From Chitinophagaceae bacterium (GTDB taxonomy: Bacteria > Bacteroidota > Bacteroidia > Chitinophagales > Chitinophagaceae): DNA of 64,000 bases. Shown in pieces: positions 8,061 to 18,143 of this stretch (positions are counted from its first letter, which is position 1; each line of letters begins with the position of its first letter). Location: contig JAEUVJ010000009.1 in NCBI GenBank assembly GCA_016787085.1, forward strand, positions 1 through 64,000, written 5' to 3'. Position numbers and translations under genes: made by a program. The notes under the pieces are model-generated. The model saw nothing but the letters and a program-made list of their open reading frames with translations, searched no databases and was not told the origin of the DNA.

Positions 8061-8095
8061 TTGCTTATTGTCTATTGCCGGTTGTCCGTTGCATC
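8061..8095. repeat. Five tandem heptads, right arm of an inverted structure
   Basis: TTGCTTA, TTGTCTA, TTGCCGG, TTGTCCG, TTGCATC. The array reaches into the stop codon of the FKBP gene. Its reverse complement aligns with 7960-7985 over about 26 bp with few mismatches. Confidence 0.7.
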
Positions 8096-8546
8096 ACGGC
8101 ATAATGATCAGCGACTTACTGTCAATTGACACCAGTTCCAGATCGAAGATCAGGTCCTGACCGGCCAGGGGATGATTGGCATCCAGCATGACCACCTCTT
8201 CTTTTATTTCTGTGATCACTACCTGGAATTGCTGGCCCTGCCCGTCACTCATTCCCAGCGGCATACCTACTTCTATTTCCATATCTTTCGGGAAACGTTC
8301 TTTTGGCATTTCGATCAGCATGTCAGGATTTCTCGGGCCATATGCTTCACCGAACGGAATGTTAATCGTTTTCTTTTCTCCCGGGGCCATACCGGTCACG
8401 CCGTCATCAAAACCTTTGATCACCATACCACTGCCTACCTCAAACTCGAGCGGCTCACGGCCTTCTGATTTATCAAATGTTTCCCCACTGGTCAGGCGAC
8501 CATGATAATGCACTTTTACTGTATCTCCTTTTTTTACTTGCTGCAT
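8094..8546 (-). CDS. SlyD-like FKBP-type peptidyl-prolyl isomerase
   Basis: The 150-residue protein has the SlyD layout. A split FKBP domain (VKVHYHGRLTSGETFDKSEGREPLEFEVGSG and LIFDLELVSI) surrounds an insert-in-flap chaperone domain of about 55 residues (about 70-125, from PRNPDMLIEMPKERFP). It catalyses cis-trans isomerisation of prolyl bonds and aids folding. Unlike E. coli SlyD, it has no His-rich metal-binding tail. No signal peptide is present, so it is cytoplasmic. Confidence 0.92.
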   Translation of the reverse strand: MQQVKKGDTVKVHYHGRLTSGETFDKSEGREPLEFEVGSGMVIKGFDDGVTGMAPGEKKTINIPFGEAYGPRNPDMLIEMPKERFPKDMEIEVGMPLGMSDGQGQQFQVVITEIKEEVVMLDANHPLAGQDLIFDLELVSIDSKSLIIMP

Positions 8547-8688
8547 CTTTTTATGTTTTTATTTAAAATGGCTGCATGCAGGATGCAACTTTTGTGCAAG
8601 GTAACCGAAAATGATGAACGGGGAATATTTGGCAATCAAATAGGGAATAATTGTGGAAATTTGCTGATTAACTGGTAAATCTTACACA

Positions 8689-9966
8689 ATGAAATTGCTC
8701 GTTTCCGTATTGCTTCTTCTTGTAATACACTTAGCGTCTTTCGCACAGAATAACCAGGCAGCTACTCCCGGTCAATCCCGGATACTGGCTGCTGCAGAAA
8801 GAGTGAACGTATATCTGCCGTTGATCAAAGGAAGAAAAGTGGGCATATTTGCCAACCAGACATCCATGGTGGGTAATACACACCTTGTGGATACGCTCCG
8901 CAAGCTGGGTGTTGATATCAAAGTAATCTTCGGGCCCGAACATGGTTTCCGCGGCACGGCAGATGCAGGTGAAAAGATCGGCAACTATACTGATGAAAAA
9001 ACAGGCATTCCGGTCGTGTCATTATATGGCAGCAAACGAAGACCAGCTGCTGAAGACGTTAAAGATATTGACATCCTGATCTTCGATATCCAGGACGTGG
9101 GAGTCCGTTTCTACACTTACATTTCGTCCCTGGAAGAATTCATGGAGTTTGCTTTTGAAACGGGCAAACCATTGATGCTGCTTGACAGGCCCAATCCCAA
9201 TGGCTTTTACGTAGATGGCCCGGTGCTGGATAAAAAATACAAGTCATTTGTTGGCATGCAGCCTGTACCTATTGTATATGGCATGACCATCGCCGAATAC
9301 GCTTTTATGATCGCCGGTGAAAAATGGCTGAGCGAAAAAGCCAATGCACGATATGAATATTATAAAAATCATGCACAAAACTCAGTTGACACGCCTTTTC
9401 ACTTCCAGGTGATCAAATGCGGGAACTACACACACAAAAGCAAATATGTGTTGCCGGTAAAGCCATCTCCTAATCTTCCGAACATTCAATCCATCTATTT
9501 GTACCCTTCTACCTGTTTCTTTGAAGGTACTGTATTAAGCGAAGGAAGGGGAACCAGCAAGCAATTCCAGGTATTCGGCCATCCGTCATTACCCAAACAT
9601 CTCTACTCCTTTACCCCTAACCCCAATGAAGGAGCGAAGAATTCCAAACTATATGGGAAACTCTGCTATGGATGGGATCTGTCCGGAACACCAGAAGAAG
9701 TAGCAGGTAAAATGGAAAATAAAATACAACTGAAGTGGTTGATGGAAGCTTACAAACTCTTCCCGCAAAAAGACAGCTTTTTCATTTTCCCAAGATCAGG
9801 GAAGATGGAAGAATCCTTTTTCAACAAACTCGCTGGCAATAATGACCTGTGGCAGCAGATCAAAGCAGGCAAAAGCGAAGAAGAAATAAGAAAAAGCTGG
9901 GAACCTGCACTGACTGAGTTTAAACAGATCCGAAAAAAATATCTCCTGTATCCTGACTTTGAATAA
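8689..9966 (+). CDS. namZ: Secreted DUF1343 protein, NamZ-type exo-beta-N-acetylmuramidase
   Basis: The 425-residue protein has a Sec signal peptide ending ASFAQ, and the whole mature part is a DUF1343 domain. Characterised members of this family (NamZ/YbbC) release N-acetylmuramic acid from the non-reducing end of peptidoglycan fragments. Conserved segments are visible: GIFANQTSM near residue 53, FGPEHGFRGTADAGE near residue 81, DVQDVG-like IQDVGVRFYTYISS near residue 138, and DRPNPNG near 165. It likely acts in the periplasm in cell-wall recycling. It stands alone between FKBP and the propeller kinase. Confidence 0.87.
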   Translation: MKLLVSVLLLLVIHLASFAQNNQAATPGQSRILAAAERVNVYLPLIKGRKVGIFANQTSMVGNTHLVDTLRKLGVDIKVIFGPEHGFRGTADAGEKIGNYTDEKTGIPVVSLYGSKRRPAAEDVKDIDILIFDIQDVGVRFYTYISSLEEFMEFAFETGKPLMLLDRPNPNGFYVDGPVLDKKYKSFVGMQPVPIVYGMTIAEYAFMIAGEKWLSEKANARYEYYKNHAQNSVDTPFHFQVIKCGNYTHKSKYVLPVKPSPNLPNIQSIYLYPSTCFFEGTVLSEGRGTSKQFQVFGHPSLPKHLYSFTPNPNEGAKNSKLYGKLCYGWDLSGTPEEVAGKMENKIQLKWLMEAYKLFPQKDSFFIFPRSGKMEESFFNKLAGNNDLWQQIKAGKSEEEIRKSWEPALTEFKQIRKKYLLYPDFE

Positions 9967-10001
9967 TATGCGTTACACATTCTTTTTTCTATTTTAGAAG
10001 A

Positions 10002-13000
10002 ATGAAGAAACAGGCTACTGCCGCTAAAGTAACGGGCTTTATCATGGCCTGCCTTGTGCTGGTACGGGCAGAAAGCCAGTCTCCGAAGTTATTTTTTCAA
10101 AACTATACAACAGCCAACGGGCTATGCAATAATAACATCAATTGCATCACACAAGATAACCGGGGATTTATATGGATCGGCACCCGTGAAGGTCTTTCAA
10201 GATTTGACGGAACTGATTTCAAAAATTTTTTTGCCAGCAGCAACAGCTCTGTTTCATTTCCACTCAATGCTATAAGTAATATCGTAGAATTTAAACCCGG
10301 ACACCTTGCTTTTAGTTCCGGTGGCCGGCTTTGGTGTATGAATACGGTCTCGGGCACTTTTTACCAACCCGCTACCCCGCTGAAGAACAAGATAACGATA
10401 TCCCTGGAGCTTTTGCCCGGTAAAAGTCTATTGTTCTCTTCGCTGGATACCGTCTTTATCACCAACAATGACCTGGCAATTACAAAAAAAATCGTTCCTG
10501 CGCTTTCAGATAAAACTAATGCACCTGTAAAAGCCTCCTATGTCACAGGCGACACCTTGCTTTTTGAAGACGGCCGGAATTTTGCATTATACAATATCCA
10601 TTCCGGCAGTATTACACGGTTTACCCCTGATACACGCTTTAGTGAAACGGAAAGGATCACCCAGTTCCAGGGATATGATAAAAAACAACGAGGACTTTAT
10701 TTCAGTAATTTCTGGCATGGGTTGCTTCAATATAATTTTGACGGCAGCACCATACGCCATTTTACAGCGGCAGGCCCCGACCGCAAAAGACTTTCTACCA
10801 ACCATATATTTGGCATCCTGGAGATTAACGACAGCATTTTATATACCGGCACGTCAGCGGGATTGAATATCATTAATAAAAACACCGGTGTCATTGAAAG
10901 TTTATTTCACCAGGTTAATAGTACGAGCTCCCCGGCCGGCAACAATATCCTTTGTTTTTATAAAGACAGGGATGGGAATATATGGACAGGTTCTACGGAA
11001 GGCCTGGGCAGGATGAATAATATAAATAGTATCATTAAAACCATCCAACTACCCCTTAACGCTGCCATCTTTGGCATAGAATGCTACAAGCTCATCAGCG
11101 GTAATGACAATGATCTGTACGCAAGCATTTATGGGTTGGGAACATACCGCATTCACAAAAAAAAAAACAGTATAACAGTTATTGATAACAAAGAAGTGCA
11201 GTTGGCCTGGAGCAGTATGCTCAGCAACAATATCCTTTATATGGGTGGTGGCGGCGGTCCGCAAAAGAAACTGATCGCTTATGATATCATAAAACAAAAA
11301 CCGGTGCCGGTCTCTTTCCTGGATCCTTATTTTGGAAATGCCGAACTGGTAACCTTACTATATAAAGACAGCCACGGCGATGAATGGTTCAGCTTTAACC
11401 AGGGAGGAGGTATTGTCCGCAAACCCGCTGGTACAAATGTCTTTGAGCATTATAACAGGAGATCAGCGGGGACCGGTTTTAGTTTTGGCTACCTGGCGAA
11501 TGCTGTTGAAGACAGGCAGGGCAATAGCTGGTTCTCCGTCAATAAAAGCAATCTATTATTAAAATGGGATCAGATAAAAAAAACATTCAATGAAGTAAAT
11601 ATTGATACGGTCCCCGGCATCAGTAGCCCGATGGGTAGTAATATTTTATACATCTATTCCGGCCGGTCTGATACATTATGGATAAGTTTTGAAGGATTAG
11701 GGCTTGCTGCCTACGATATAGCCGGGCATAAGGCAAGGTTACTGACGATCGAAGACGGGTTGCCCACCAATTACATTCATTCCATAGCTGCTGATGATAA
11801 GGACCGGCTATGGATGGGTACTCCTAATGGATTGGCCTGTTATCTTCCTGCTGAACAAAAATTCATCACGTTTAAAAAAGAGAATGGCCTGCCGGCAGAT
11901 AAATTTACCGGCAGCGCTATCTACTTTGATAAAAATGAAAAAGAACTCTGGATCAGCAGCGACAACCTGTTGCTGCGGATAGACCCGGATGAATTGCTGG
12001 CGCAAAACAAAAGAACGATCGCTCTCTATATTGATGAGATCAGTATGAATGGGCGTAAAATTGATTTGACCCCTGCCCGGACATTAAAGCACGATGAAAA
12101 TAATTTCCAGTTCCAGTTCACCGCAGCCGATATAGCTGGTGGCAAAGAACTTGAATTTGCTTACCAGTTAAAAGGGGCCGATGCCAACTGGATATACAGC
12201 GGCAGCAAACGTTCAGCATTATACAGCAGCCTGAACCCGGGCAAATACACATTCAAGGTAAGAGCGAAAAGAAAAGGCGATACGGAATGGACGGAAATAA
12301 AAGAACCTTTTTCTTTTACGATTGCCACTCCCTGGTGGCAGACCTGGTGGTTCAGACTGATACTGACCTGCGCATTCATCGCATCGGTGATACTGGTTGT
12401 GCGCAGCTATTTTAAAAGAAGGCTGGAAAAACAAAAAGCCATCCTGGAAAAACAACAGGCCGTGGAAAAAGAAAGGACACGCATTGCCACGGATATGCAC
12501 GATGATTTTGGCGCCTCGTTGTCCCGCATTAAATTCCTTAGTGAAAAAATACAGTTGCAAAACACTCAGGGGCAAAAAGCAAATGAAGATCTTGGAAAAA
12601 TATCTGCGTACAGTGATGAAATGGCGGAGAAGATGGGAGAAATAGTATGGGCATTGAACCAGCGCTATGACTCTTCCGGCGACCTGGTCAGCTTTTGCCG
12701 TTCGTACGCCTCAGAATACCTGGCGGATAAGAACATCAAATTCCTTTTTGAAAGCAGCGAAACAGCAGATATAAAGATCAACGGGGAGACCCGGAGAAAT
12801 ATCTTCCTTGTGATAAAAGAATCCCTTCACAACGTGGTAAAACATGCCAACGCCACGGAGGTAAAACTGCATATCCGTTTCGATAAAGAGTTGCGTGTGC
12901 TGATACACGACAATGGAAAGGGTTTTGACCCTTCATCCGTACGCCCCTTTGCCAATGGAATTGAAAACATGAAAAAAAGAATAAAAGAAGCCGGCGGCCA

Positions 13001-13079
13001 TATCAGCATCAGCAATGCCCGCGGCACCCTTATCACCATCACTATGGATACCGGCATCCAACAAAATACCTATAGGTAG
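10002..13079 (+). CDS. Two-component sensor histidine kinase with ligand-binding beta-propeller (Reg_prop/Y_Y_Y)
   Basis: The 1025-residue protein has a signal peptide, then a periplasmic propeller region (about 30-670) with Reg_prop motifs such as GFIWIGTREGLSRFDG, GNIWTGSTEGLG and RLWMGTPNGLA. A Y_Y_Y domain follows (about 700-775), then one membrane helix (about 778-805) and a HisKA_3-type kinase core. The phospho-acceptor is His833 in ATDMHDDFGASLSRIK; the ATPase domain has KESLHNVVKHA and DNGKGFD. There is no fused receiver or AraC domain, so it is a classic kinase whose partner is the adjacent regulator. The ligand is unknown; in related systems it is often a glycan or cell-wall product. 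Confidence 0.93.
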   Translation: MKKQATAAKVTGFIMACLVLVRAESQSPKLFFQNYTTANGLCNNNINCITQDNRGFIWIGTREGLSRFDGTDFKNFFASSNSSVSFPLNAISNIVEFKPGHLAFSSGGRLWCMNTVSGTFYQPATPLKNKITISLELLPGKSLLFSSLDTVFITNNDLAITKKIVPALSDKTNAPVKASYVTGDTLLFEDGRNFALYNIHSGSITRFTPDTRFSETERITQFQGYDKKQRGLYFSNFWHGLLQYNFDGSTIRHFTAAGPDRKRLSTNHIFGILEINDSILYTGTSAGLNIINKNTGVIESLFHQVNSTSSPAGNNILCFYKDRDGNIWTGSTEGLGRMNNINSIIKTIQLPLNAAIFGIECYKLISGNDNDLYASIYGLGTYRIHKKKNSITVIDNKEVQLAWSSMLSNNILYMGGGGGPQKKLIAYDIIKQKPVPVSFLDPYFGNAELVTLLYKDSHGDEWFSFNQGGGIVRKPAGTNVFEHYNRRSAGTGFSFGYLANAVEDRQGNSWFSVNKSNLLLKWDQIKKTFNEVNIDTVPGISSPMGSNILYIYSGRSDTLWISFEGLGLAAYDIAGHKARLLTIEDGLPTNYIHSIAADDKDRLWMGTPNGLACYLPAEQKFITFKKENGLPADKFTGSAIYFDKNEKELWISSDNLLLRIDPDELLAQNKRTIALYIDEISMNGRKIDLTPARTLKHDENNFQFQFTAADIAGGKELEFAYQLKGADANWIYSGSKRSALYSSLNPGKYTFKVRAKRKGDTEWTEIKEPFSFTIATPWWQTWWFRLILTCAFIASVILVVRSYFKRRLEKQKAILEKQQAVEKERTRIATDMHDDFGASLSRIKFLSEKIQLQNTQGQKANEDLGKISAYSDEMAEKMGEIVWALNQRYDSSGDLVSFCRSYASEYLADKNIKFLFESSETADIKINGETRRNIFLVIKESLHNVVKHANATEVKLHIRFDKELRVLIHDNGKGFDPSSVRPFANGIENMKKRIKEAGGHISISNARGTLITITMDTGIQQNTYR

Positions 13080-13094
13080 TGCAAAAACTGCCTG

Positions 13095-13102
13095 TAAATT
13101 TG
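13095..13102 (+). promoter_or_regulatory. Possible internal -7 box before the response regulator
   Basis: TAAATTTG matches TAnnTTTG and ends 6 nt before ATG 13109. It could give the regulator its own leaderless transcript in addition to read-through from the kinase gene. Confidence 0.4.
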
Positions 13103-13108
13103 TATAAC

Positions 13109-13753
13109 ATGGGAAAGATCAGTGTTACGATCGTGGAAGACCTGGAAGAGGTGATCGAAGGGCTCAGCGCTTTTATCAAAAAGGATGATGAGCTGCAATT
13201 GATCGCCGTATTCAGAACAGCGGAAGCGGCTGCCCTTGAATTGCCATTACTGAGGCCGGACATTGTGATCATGGACATCAACCTGCCCGGTATGACGGGT
13301 ATTGAATGTATCCGCCGGGTAAAACAGACATCGCCGGATATCCAGTTCATGATGTTCACGGTATATGAGAACAATGACCAGGTATTTGAAGCGCTGAAAG
13401 CAGGCGCCAGCGGGTATTTACTGAAGAAAACCCCTCCCCTGCAGATCATAGAATCGGTAAAAGAATTGTACCAGGGCGGCTCGCCTATGAGCGCCTCTAT
13501 TGCAAGAAAATTAGTATCCGTATTTGTTGATCAGAATAAAACAACACCCGCTCCGGAAGCTGCTGTTTTATCACCCCGTGAGAAAGAAGTACTCCAGCTC
13601 GTTGCCAAAGGATTATTGTATAAAGAGATCGCCGAACAATTAGGCATCAGCTTTCACACCGTTCGCCAGCACATAGGAAAGATCTACGAAAAACTCCACG
13701 TACAAAACAAGACCGAAGCCATTAATAAGGTGTACGGCAACCGGGTACAATAA
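13109..13753 (+). CDS. NarL/FixJ-family response regulator
   Basis: The 214-residue regulator has a receiver domain (phospho-acceptor Asp in VIMDINLPGMTG, switch residues in FTVYEN, Lys in LLKKT) and a C-terminal LuxR-type helix-turn-helix (LSPREKEVLQLVAKGLLYKEIA, then HTVRQHIGKIYEKL). The frame begins at a GTG at 13079 overlapping the kinase stop, but the residues before MGKISVTIVED are not receiver-like. It is the partner of the propeller kinase and lies 146 bp before the first secreted-fibre block, which it may control (inference). Confidence 0.92.
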   Translation: MGKISVTIVEDLEEVIEGLSAFIKKDDELQLIAVFRTAEAAALELPLLRPDIVIMDINLPGMTGIECIRRVKQTSPDIQFMMFTVYENNDQVFEALKAGASGYLLKKTPPLQIIESVKELYQGGSPMSASIARKLVSVFVDQNKTTPAPEAAVLSPREKEVLQLVAKGLLYKEIAEQLGISFHTVRQHIGKIYEKLHVQNKTEAINKVYGNRVQ

Positions 13754-13899
13754 CCGGCATCCCACAAAATACCGATACCGCTTACCCGATTTACCTATTT
13801 CCCTCTCCGGACCGGCTTTCTATTTTAGTAATAAGATTATACAGCCTCTTGCACTGGCTGATCACAGCCAGGCACTGCTGCACCTAAACCTGCTTTTGA
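13754..13899. promoter_or_regulatory. Upstream region of the first fibre block
   Basis: This 146-bp region holds TATTTTAG near 13820, a one-base variant of TAnnTTTG, which would leave a leader of about 70 nt. The same box (TATTTTAG just before 10002) precedes the propeller kinase. The ATCC-N10-GGAT site of the second block is absent here. Confidence 0.35.
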
Positions 13900-14286
13900 A
13901 TGAAAAAGACCCTGTTACTTATCACGGTTCTGCTTATAACCTCCCTATCATTTATTAATGCCCAGGAACCTGATAACAAACTAACAGACCCATCCGCAGG
14001 TAAAAAGGGAAATACAACCCTTTCAAATAAAGCCGCAGCAGCGAAAGCACAACTTCAATATTTTATTATCAAAGGAACCAGCGGCACTTATGGATACAAT
14101 GTTTTTGTTAATGGCAACCTGTACATAAATCAGCCGGCTATACCGGGCATAACCGGGAACAAAGGATTTGCCGATACATCCAGCGCCGGTTCTGTAGCAC
14201 GGCTCGTTATCCGAAAAATCAGGAAAGGAGAAACACCTCCTGCCATAACAATTGCCGAGTTAAAAAAATTGAATGCCCTTAAATAG
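13900..14286 (+). CDS. Small secreted DUF4907-like protein
   Basis: The 128-residue product has a Sec signal ending FINAQ and a mature part with FIIKGTSGTYGYNVFVNGNLYINQPAIPG, the pattern I associate with DUF4907 (YGY.I.V.G...I.QP.IP). A conserved PPAIT segment lies near the end. Function unknown. It opens a tight cluster: the next gene starts 6 nt after its stop. Confidence 0.78.
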   Translation: MKKTLLLITVLLITSLSFINAQEPDNKLTDPSAGKKGNTTLSNKAAAAKAQLQYFIIKGTSGTYGYNVFVNGNLYINQPAIPGITGNKGFADTSSAGSVARLVIRKIRKGETPPAITIAELKKLNALK

Positions 14287-14292
14287 TTTATT

Positions 14293-16695
14293 ATGCAAAA
14301 AATTCTGCTGGCTTTATTAGCGATAGTTTATTCCACCTCTGGCTTTTCGCAAAGTATTGGAATAGGCACCACCACTCCAAACAACAGCGCCATACTGGAT
14401 GTAAGCAGTACCAATAAAGGAATATTACTCCCCAGAATGACCACCGGGCAACGGGATGCGATCGCTAGCCCTGTAACAGGACTTACCATTTTTAATTTAG
14501 ATGATCAATGCACTGATGTTTTTGACGGCGCATTCTGGATAAAGAATTGCGGGTTTAAGCAAACAGATTCAGTCACTGTTCCTGCCAATAGCTGGATGCA
14601 GCTAAGTAACATAGGAGGGCCGGCAAGAAACAAAGGTGTCGGGTTCTCCATTGGGAACAAAGGTTATGTCGGCGCCGGAGTGGGTCTATCCGGTTTTTTA
14701 AATGACTTCTGGGAGTTTGACCCGGCTACAGGCATATGGACACAAAAAGCAGGTTTTGCACAACTACCCAGGGCAGATGCTGTAGGTTTTTCTATTCAAA
14801 ACAAGGGATATATTGGCACAGGCTGGAATGCCGGGCCGAGGAAAGATTTCTGGGAATATGATCCGGCTGCAAACAATTGGGTGCAAAAGGCCGATTTTGG
14901 AGGAACAGGGAGGGAAAATGCAGTAGGTTTTTCAATAGGCAATAAAGGATATATCGGTACAGGCTTCGACGGAGCAAACCCCACTAATGATTTCTGGGAA
15001 TTTGACCCGGCTTCAAACATATGGACTCAAAAAACTAATTTCTTTCTCGCCAGATATGATGCAGTGGGTTTTTCTATTGCAGGCAAAGGTTACCTGGGTA
15101 CCGGCAATAACAATAACGACTTCTATGAATATGACCCTTTACTGAATAGCTGGTCGCCCAAGGCTTCGTTAGGAGGGATCGGAAGAAGTGCCGCAGTGGG
15201 TTTTTCGATCGGGAACAAAGGGTACCTGGGACTTGGGAACAATTTATCAGATGGTGCATTGAATGATCTCTGGGAATATGATCCTGTTGCAAATTCCTGG
15301 ATACAGAAAACAAATTTTCCAGGAACTGCAAGATTTGATGCAATCGGTTTTTCTATTGGAAGCAAGGGCTATGCCGGTACCGGTGGCTCCTTTTCGTATT
15401 CTGCTGATCTTTGGGAATACCGGAGCAACTCCTTCCAGGCCCCTTCATTTGCATCTTCATTTTCACCACCCATTTCGGTCGGGCAAATAACGGACGGGAT
15501 CTGGACAAAATCCTTTCTGGTTAATCAGCCAGCCATCACCACTACAGGTTTTGTTGGCATAAATATTAATGATCCCCGGTTTTCCTTTGATGCAAAAGGT
15601 CCTTTACGTTTGAGAAGCCTGGGAACAACCAGGACAGCAGGTATATGGCTTAACAATAATACCAATACCGATACCACTTTGTTTATGGGCATGCTGGATG
15701 ATAATACCGGTGGTTTTTATGGAAGTGGGAATTGGAGATGGGTAGTGAACGCAGCTACCGGGAATACCGGTATTGGCACAACCAATCCATCCGCCAGGCT
15801 GCATGTGGCCGGAACAACTTATCTAAACGGGAATGTAGGTATAGCTACTGTCTCTGCATCAGCACCGTTACATGTTACGGGCAATACTATATTGAATGGG
15901 AATGTGGGTATTGGGGCTTTGATTCCTGTCTTCCCCATCAGTTTTTCGGCTTCGGCCGGTGATAAGATTTCGCTGGCTGGCAATACTGCGGGTGCGCCGC
16001 ATTATGGATTTGGTATTCAGGGCGGCCTGTTGCAAATACATAGCAATGCCATTGGGTCAGATATTGCTTTTGGCTATGGTACCAGCAGCAGTTTTACAGA
16101 AACAATGCGCATTAAAGGAAATAGCAATGTAGGGATCGGTACTGCTGCTCCTGCAACAAGATTAGATGTTGCTGGGCTTAATAACTGGGATTTAAGTAAT
16201 ACGGAAGGTGATTTCCGTGTCGGCACTGGTACCTATCGCATCAAAATGGGTGTGGCCTTGGATGGCGGTGGTGCCGGCGCCGGCAGGATAAGGGCAGCAG
16301 GCGGTATCAACACACTTTATTTAGGGGCAGGCAACACTGACGTGCTGACGCTGTTTAGCAACGGCAACGCTACATTGACCGGCACCCTTACTCAAAATAG
16401 TGATGCAAGAATGAAAAGCAATATTCATCTCTTGCAATCCTCATTGCAAAATATCCGGGAACTGAATGGCTACACCTATAACTGGATGGATGAAACCAAA
16501 GACACAGGTGTCCAGATTGGTGTATTGGCGCAGGAAGTGCAGAAAGTTTACCCGCAACTGGTAAAACAAAATGACAAAGGCGAACTCAGCGTGAATTATA
16601 CCGGGCTGATCCCCGTGCTGCTCGAAGGAATAAAAGAACAGCAACAGCAAATAGATGAATTGAAAAAGCTGGTTGAACAACTACTCAAAAAATAA
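14293..16695 (+). CDS. Secreted Kelch-repeat fibre protein with S74 self-cleaving chaperone
   Basis: The 800-residue protein has a signal peptide ending GFSQ, then the SIGIGTTTPNNSAILDVSS and ILLPRMTTGQR header typical of Bacteroidota cell-surface proteins. About six Kelch-like repeats follow (about 105-380; each with DFWEYDP.....W.QK and GFSIGNKGYIGTG), then a fibre stalk of NxGIGTxxP units (480-700). The S74 domain runs from Ser703 in SDARMKSNI (dyad partner Lys708) to a C-terminal coiled coil ([21 protein letters not shown] region). By homology to tailspike and MYRF S74 domains, it should trimerise and cut itself before Ser703. No T9SS tail or lipobox, so surface attachment is unexplained. 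Confidence 0.85.
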   Translation: MQKILLALLAIVYSTSGFSQSIGIGTTTPNNSAILDVSSTNKGILLPRMTTGQRDAIASPVTGLTIFNLDDQCTDVFDGAFWIKNCGFKQTDSVTVPANSWMQLSNIGGPARNKGVGFSIGNKGYVGAGVGLSGFLNDFWEFDPATGIWTQKAGFAQLPRADAVGFSIQNKGYIGTGWNAGPRKDFWEYDPAANNWVQKADFGGTGRENAVGFSIGNKGYIGTGFDGANPTNDFWEFDPASNIWTQKTNFFLARYDAVGFSIAGKGYLGTGNNNNDFYEYDPLLNSWSPKASLGGIGRSAAVGFSIGNKGYLGLGNNLSDGALNDLWEYDPVANSWIQKTNFPGTARFDAIGFSIGSKGYAGTGGSFSYSADLWEYRSNSFQAPSFASSFSPPISVGQITDGIWTKSFLVNQPAITTTGFVGININDPRFSFDAKGPLRLRSLGTTRTAGIWLNNNTNTDTTLFMGMLDDNTGGFYGSGNWRWVVNAATGNTGIGTTNPSARLHVAGTTYLNGNVGIATVSASAPLHVTGNTILNGNVGIGALIPVFPISFSASAGDKISLAGNTAGAPHYGFGIQGGLLQIHSNAIGSDIAFGYGTSSSFTETMRIKGNSNVGIGTAAPATRLDVAGLNNWDLSNTEGDFRVGTGTYRIKMGVALDGGGAGAGRIRAAGGINTLYLGAGNTDVLTLFSNGNATLTGTLTQNSDARMKSNIHLLQSSLQNIRELNGYTYNWMDETKDTGVQIGVLAQEVQKVYPQLVKQNDKGELSVNYTGLIPVLLEGIKEQQQQIDELKKLVEQLLKK

Positions 16696-16715
16696 TTTAT
16701 GAAGAAAGTAATTAT
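16622..16715 (+). repeat. Direct repeat copy 1 (fibre gene end and next gene start)
   Basis: This segment covers the last 24 codons of one fibre gene, the 3-nt spacer and the start of the next. It recurs at 18050-18143, shifted by exactly 1428 bp, with about four mismatches. It is a possible recombination joint. Confidence 0.8.
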
Positions 16716-18123
16716 ATATCTCTTCATCACATCCTGCCACTTCAGTACAAATGCGCAAAATGTAGGCATTGGCACCAATGCACCAAAGGCAAGGTTGCAT
16801 GTAAGTGATAGCAGCGTTGTATTTACAGGTGGCCCACATGATTTGTTAGGTGAAGCTAAAAATCCGCCAGTATCTGGTAGCGGAACAAGAATGATGTGGT
16901 ATCCAGATAAAGCAGCTTTTAGAGTAGGAGCAGTTGTAAGCGACAATTGGGATAAAGACAGTATAGGAGATTATTCTTTTGCATCCGGTAATAATACCAA
17001 AGCAATAGGTATTCTTTCAACCAGTCTGGGATATGGCACCACTGCCAGTGGTCTTTATTCAACCAGTATGGGGATTGGCACCATTGCCAGCGGGGAAGCT
17101 TCAACAAGTATGGGGTATTATACAAATGCGAGTGGCAGACATTCAACGAGCATGGGGCGTGAAACAAATGCCAGCGGTCTTTATTCAACCAGCATGGGAT
17201 TTAGAACAACAGCCAGTGGCTGGTATTCAATAAGTATGGGAGATCAAGCCACTGCTGCTGCCGATTATTCACTCAGTATTGGATTGAGATCAGTTTCCAG
17301 CGGCTCAGGCTCAGTCAGTATGGGATACGAAGCAATTGCAAGTGGTCAACATTCTGCAAGTATAGGATTTTCCACTATAGCGAAAGCATATGGGTCATTT
17401 ACCGTAGGCATGTCCAATGACAACACGGATGCCCCGAGCCTGGGAGATCCAGTGTCTACTGACCGGATTTTTCAAATTGGAAATGGAGGATTTACTTCAT
17501 TTTCAAGAAGTAATGCCCTAACGGTTTTAAGAAATGGAAATATTGGCATTGGTACGGTTACTCCTTCCGTGCCACTGTCATTTGCCAGTTCATTTGGTAC
17601 TAAGATCTCATTGTACCATGGTAGTTATGGCGATGTGGGCATCGGTGTTTATGGCGGTGAATTGCGTCTGCAAAATGATATACCCAATGGTAAAGTGAGC
17701 ATGGGTGTAATCGAAACAACCGGCAGTTATACGGAACTGGCCAAAGCAGAACGAAATGGAGCATATGCTTTTTCGATATTTGGTACTCTTTGGGTTAATG
17801 GTGCTACCTACGCAAGTGATGAGCGTTTTAAACAAAACATTGAAACCATATCATCTCCCTTACAAAAAATACAGCAAATAAATGGAGTAGTATATGAGAT
17901 GAGAGTTGGTGAATTTCCACAATATCATTTTATGCCTGGCCGGCAAATCGGTTTGCTTGCCCAAAATGTTGAAAAAGTTATCCCGGAAGCAATAAATGAA
18001 AAGGATGGATACAAGGGAGTGGATTATGCAAAGCTGGTACCATTACTCATCGAAGGAATAAAAGAACAGCAACAGCAAATTGATGAATTGAAAAAGCTGG
18101 TTGAACAACTACTCAAAAAATAA
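16699..18123 (+). CDS. Secreted YadA-like repeat fibre protein with S74 domain
   Basis: The 474-residue protein has a signal peptide ending TNAQ, a header module ([34 protein letters not shown]), then about ten 14-residue repeats of the form TxASGxxSTSMGxx (about 88-230) like the trimeric left-handed beta-roll heads of YadA/Hep_Hag adhesins. A short fibre stalk precedes the S74 domain beginning at Ser373 in SDERFKQNI (Lys378). It ends in a coiled coil nearly identical to that of the preceding protein. The gene starts 3 nt after the previous stop, so it is translated from the same operon. Confidence 0.85.
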   Translation: MKKVIIYLFITSCHFSTNAQNVGIGTNAPKARLHVSDSSVVFTGGPHDLLGEAKNPPVSGSGTRMMWYPDKAAFRVGAVVSDNWDKDSIGDYSFASGNNTKAIGILSTSLGYGTTASGLYSTSMGIGTIASGEASTSMGYYTNASGRHSTSMGRETNASGLYSTSMGFRTTASGWYSISMGDQATAAADYSLSIGLRSVSSGSGSVSMGYEAIASGQHSASIGFSTIAKAYGSFTVGMSNDNTDAPSLGDPVSTDRIFQIGNGGFTSFSRSNALTVLRNGNIGIGTVTPSVPLSFASSFGTKISLYHGSYGDVGIGVYGGELRLQNDIPNGKVSMGVIETTGSYTELAKAERNGAYAFSIFGTLWVNGATYASDERFKQNIETISSPLQKIQQINGVVYEMRVGEFPQYHFMPGRQIGLLAQNVEKVIPEAINEKDGYKGVDYAKLVPLLIEGIKEQQQQIDELKKLVEQLLKK

Positions 18124-18143
18124 TTTATGCAGAAAGCAATTAT
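18050..18143 (+). repeat. Direct repeat copy 2 (fibre gene end and next gene start)
   Basis: Second copy of the segment at 16622-16715, at the equivalent position of the next gene junction. Recombination between the two would delete exactly one fibre gene (16699-18123) and leave the operon intact. Confidence 0.8.
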
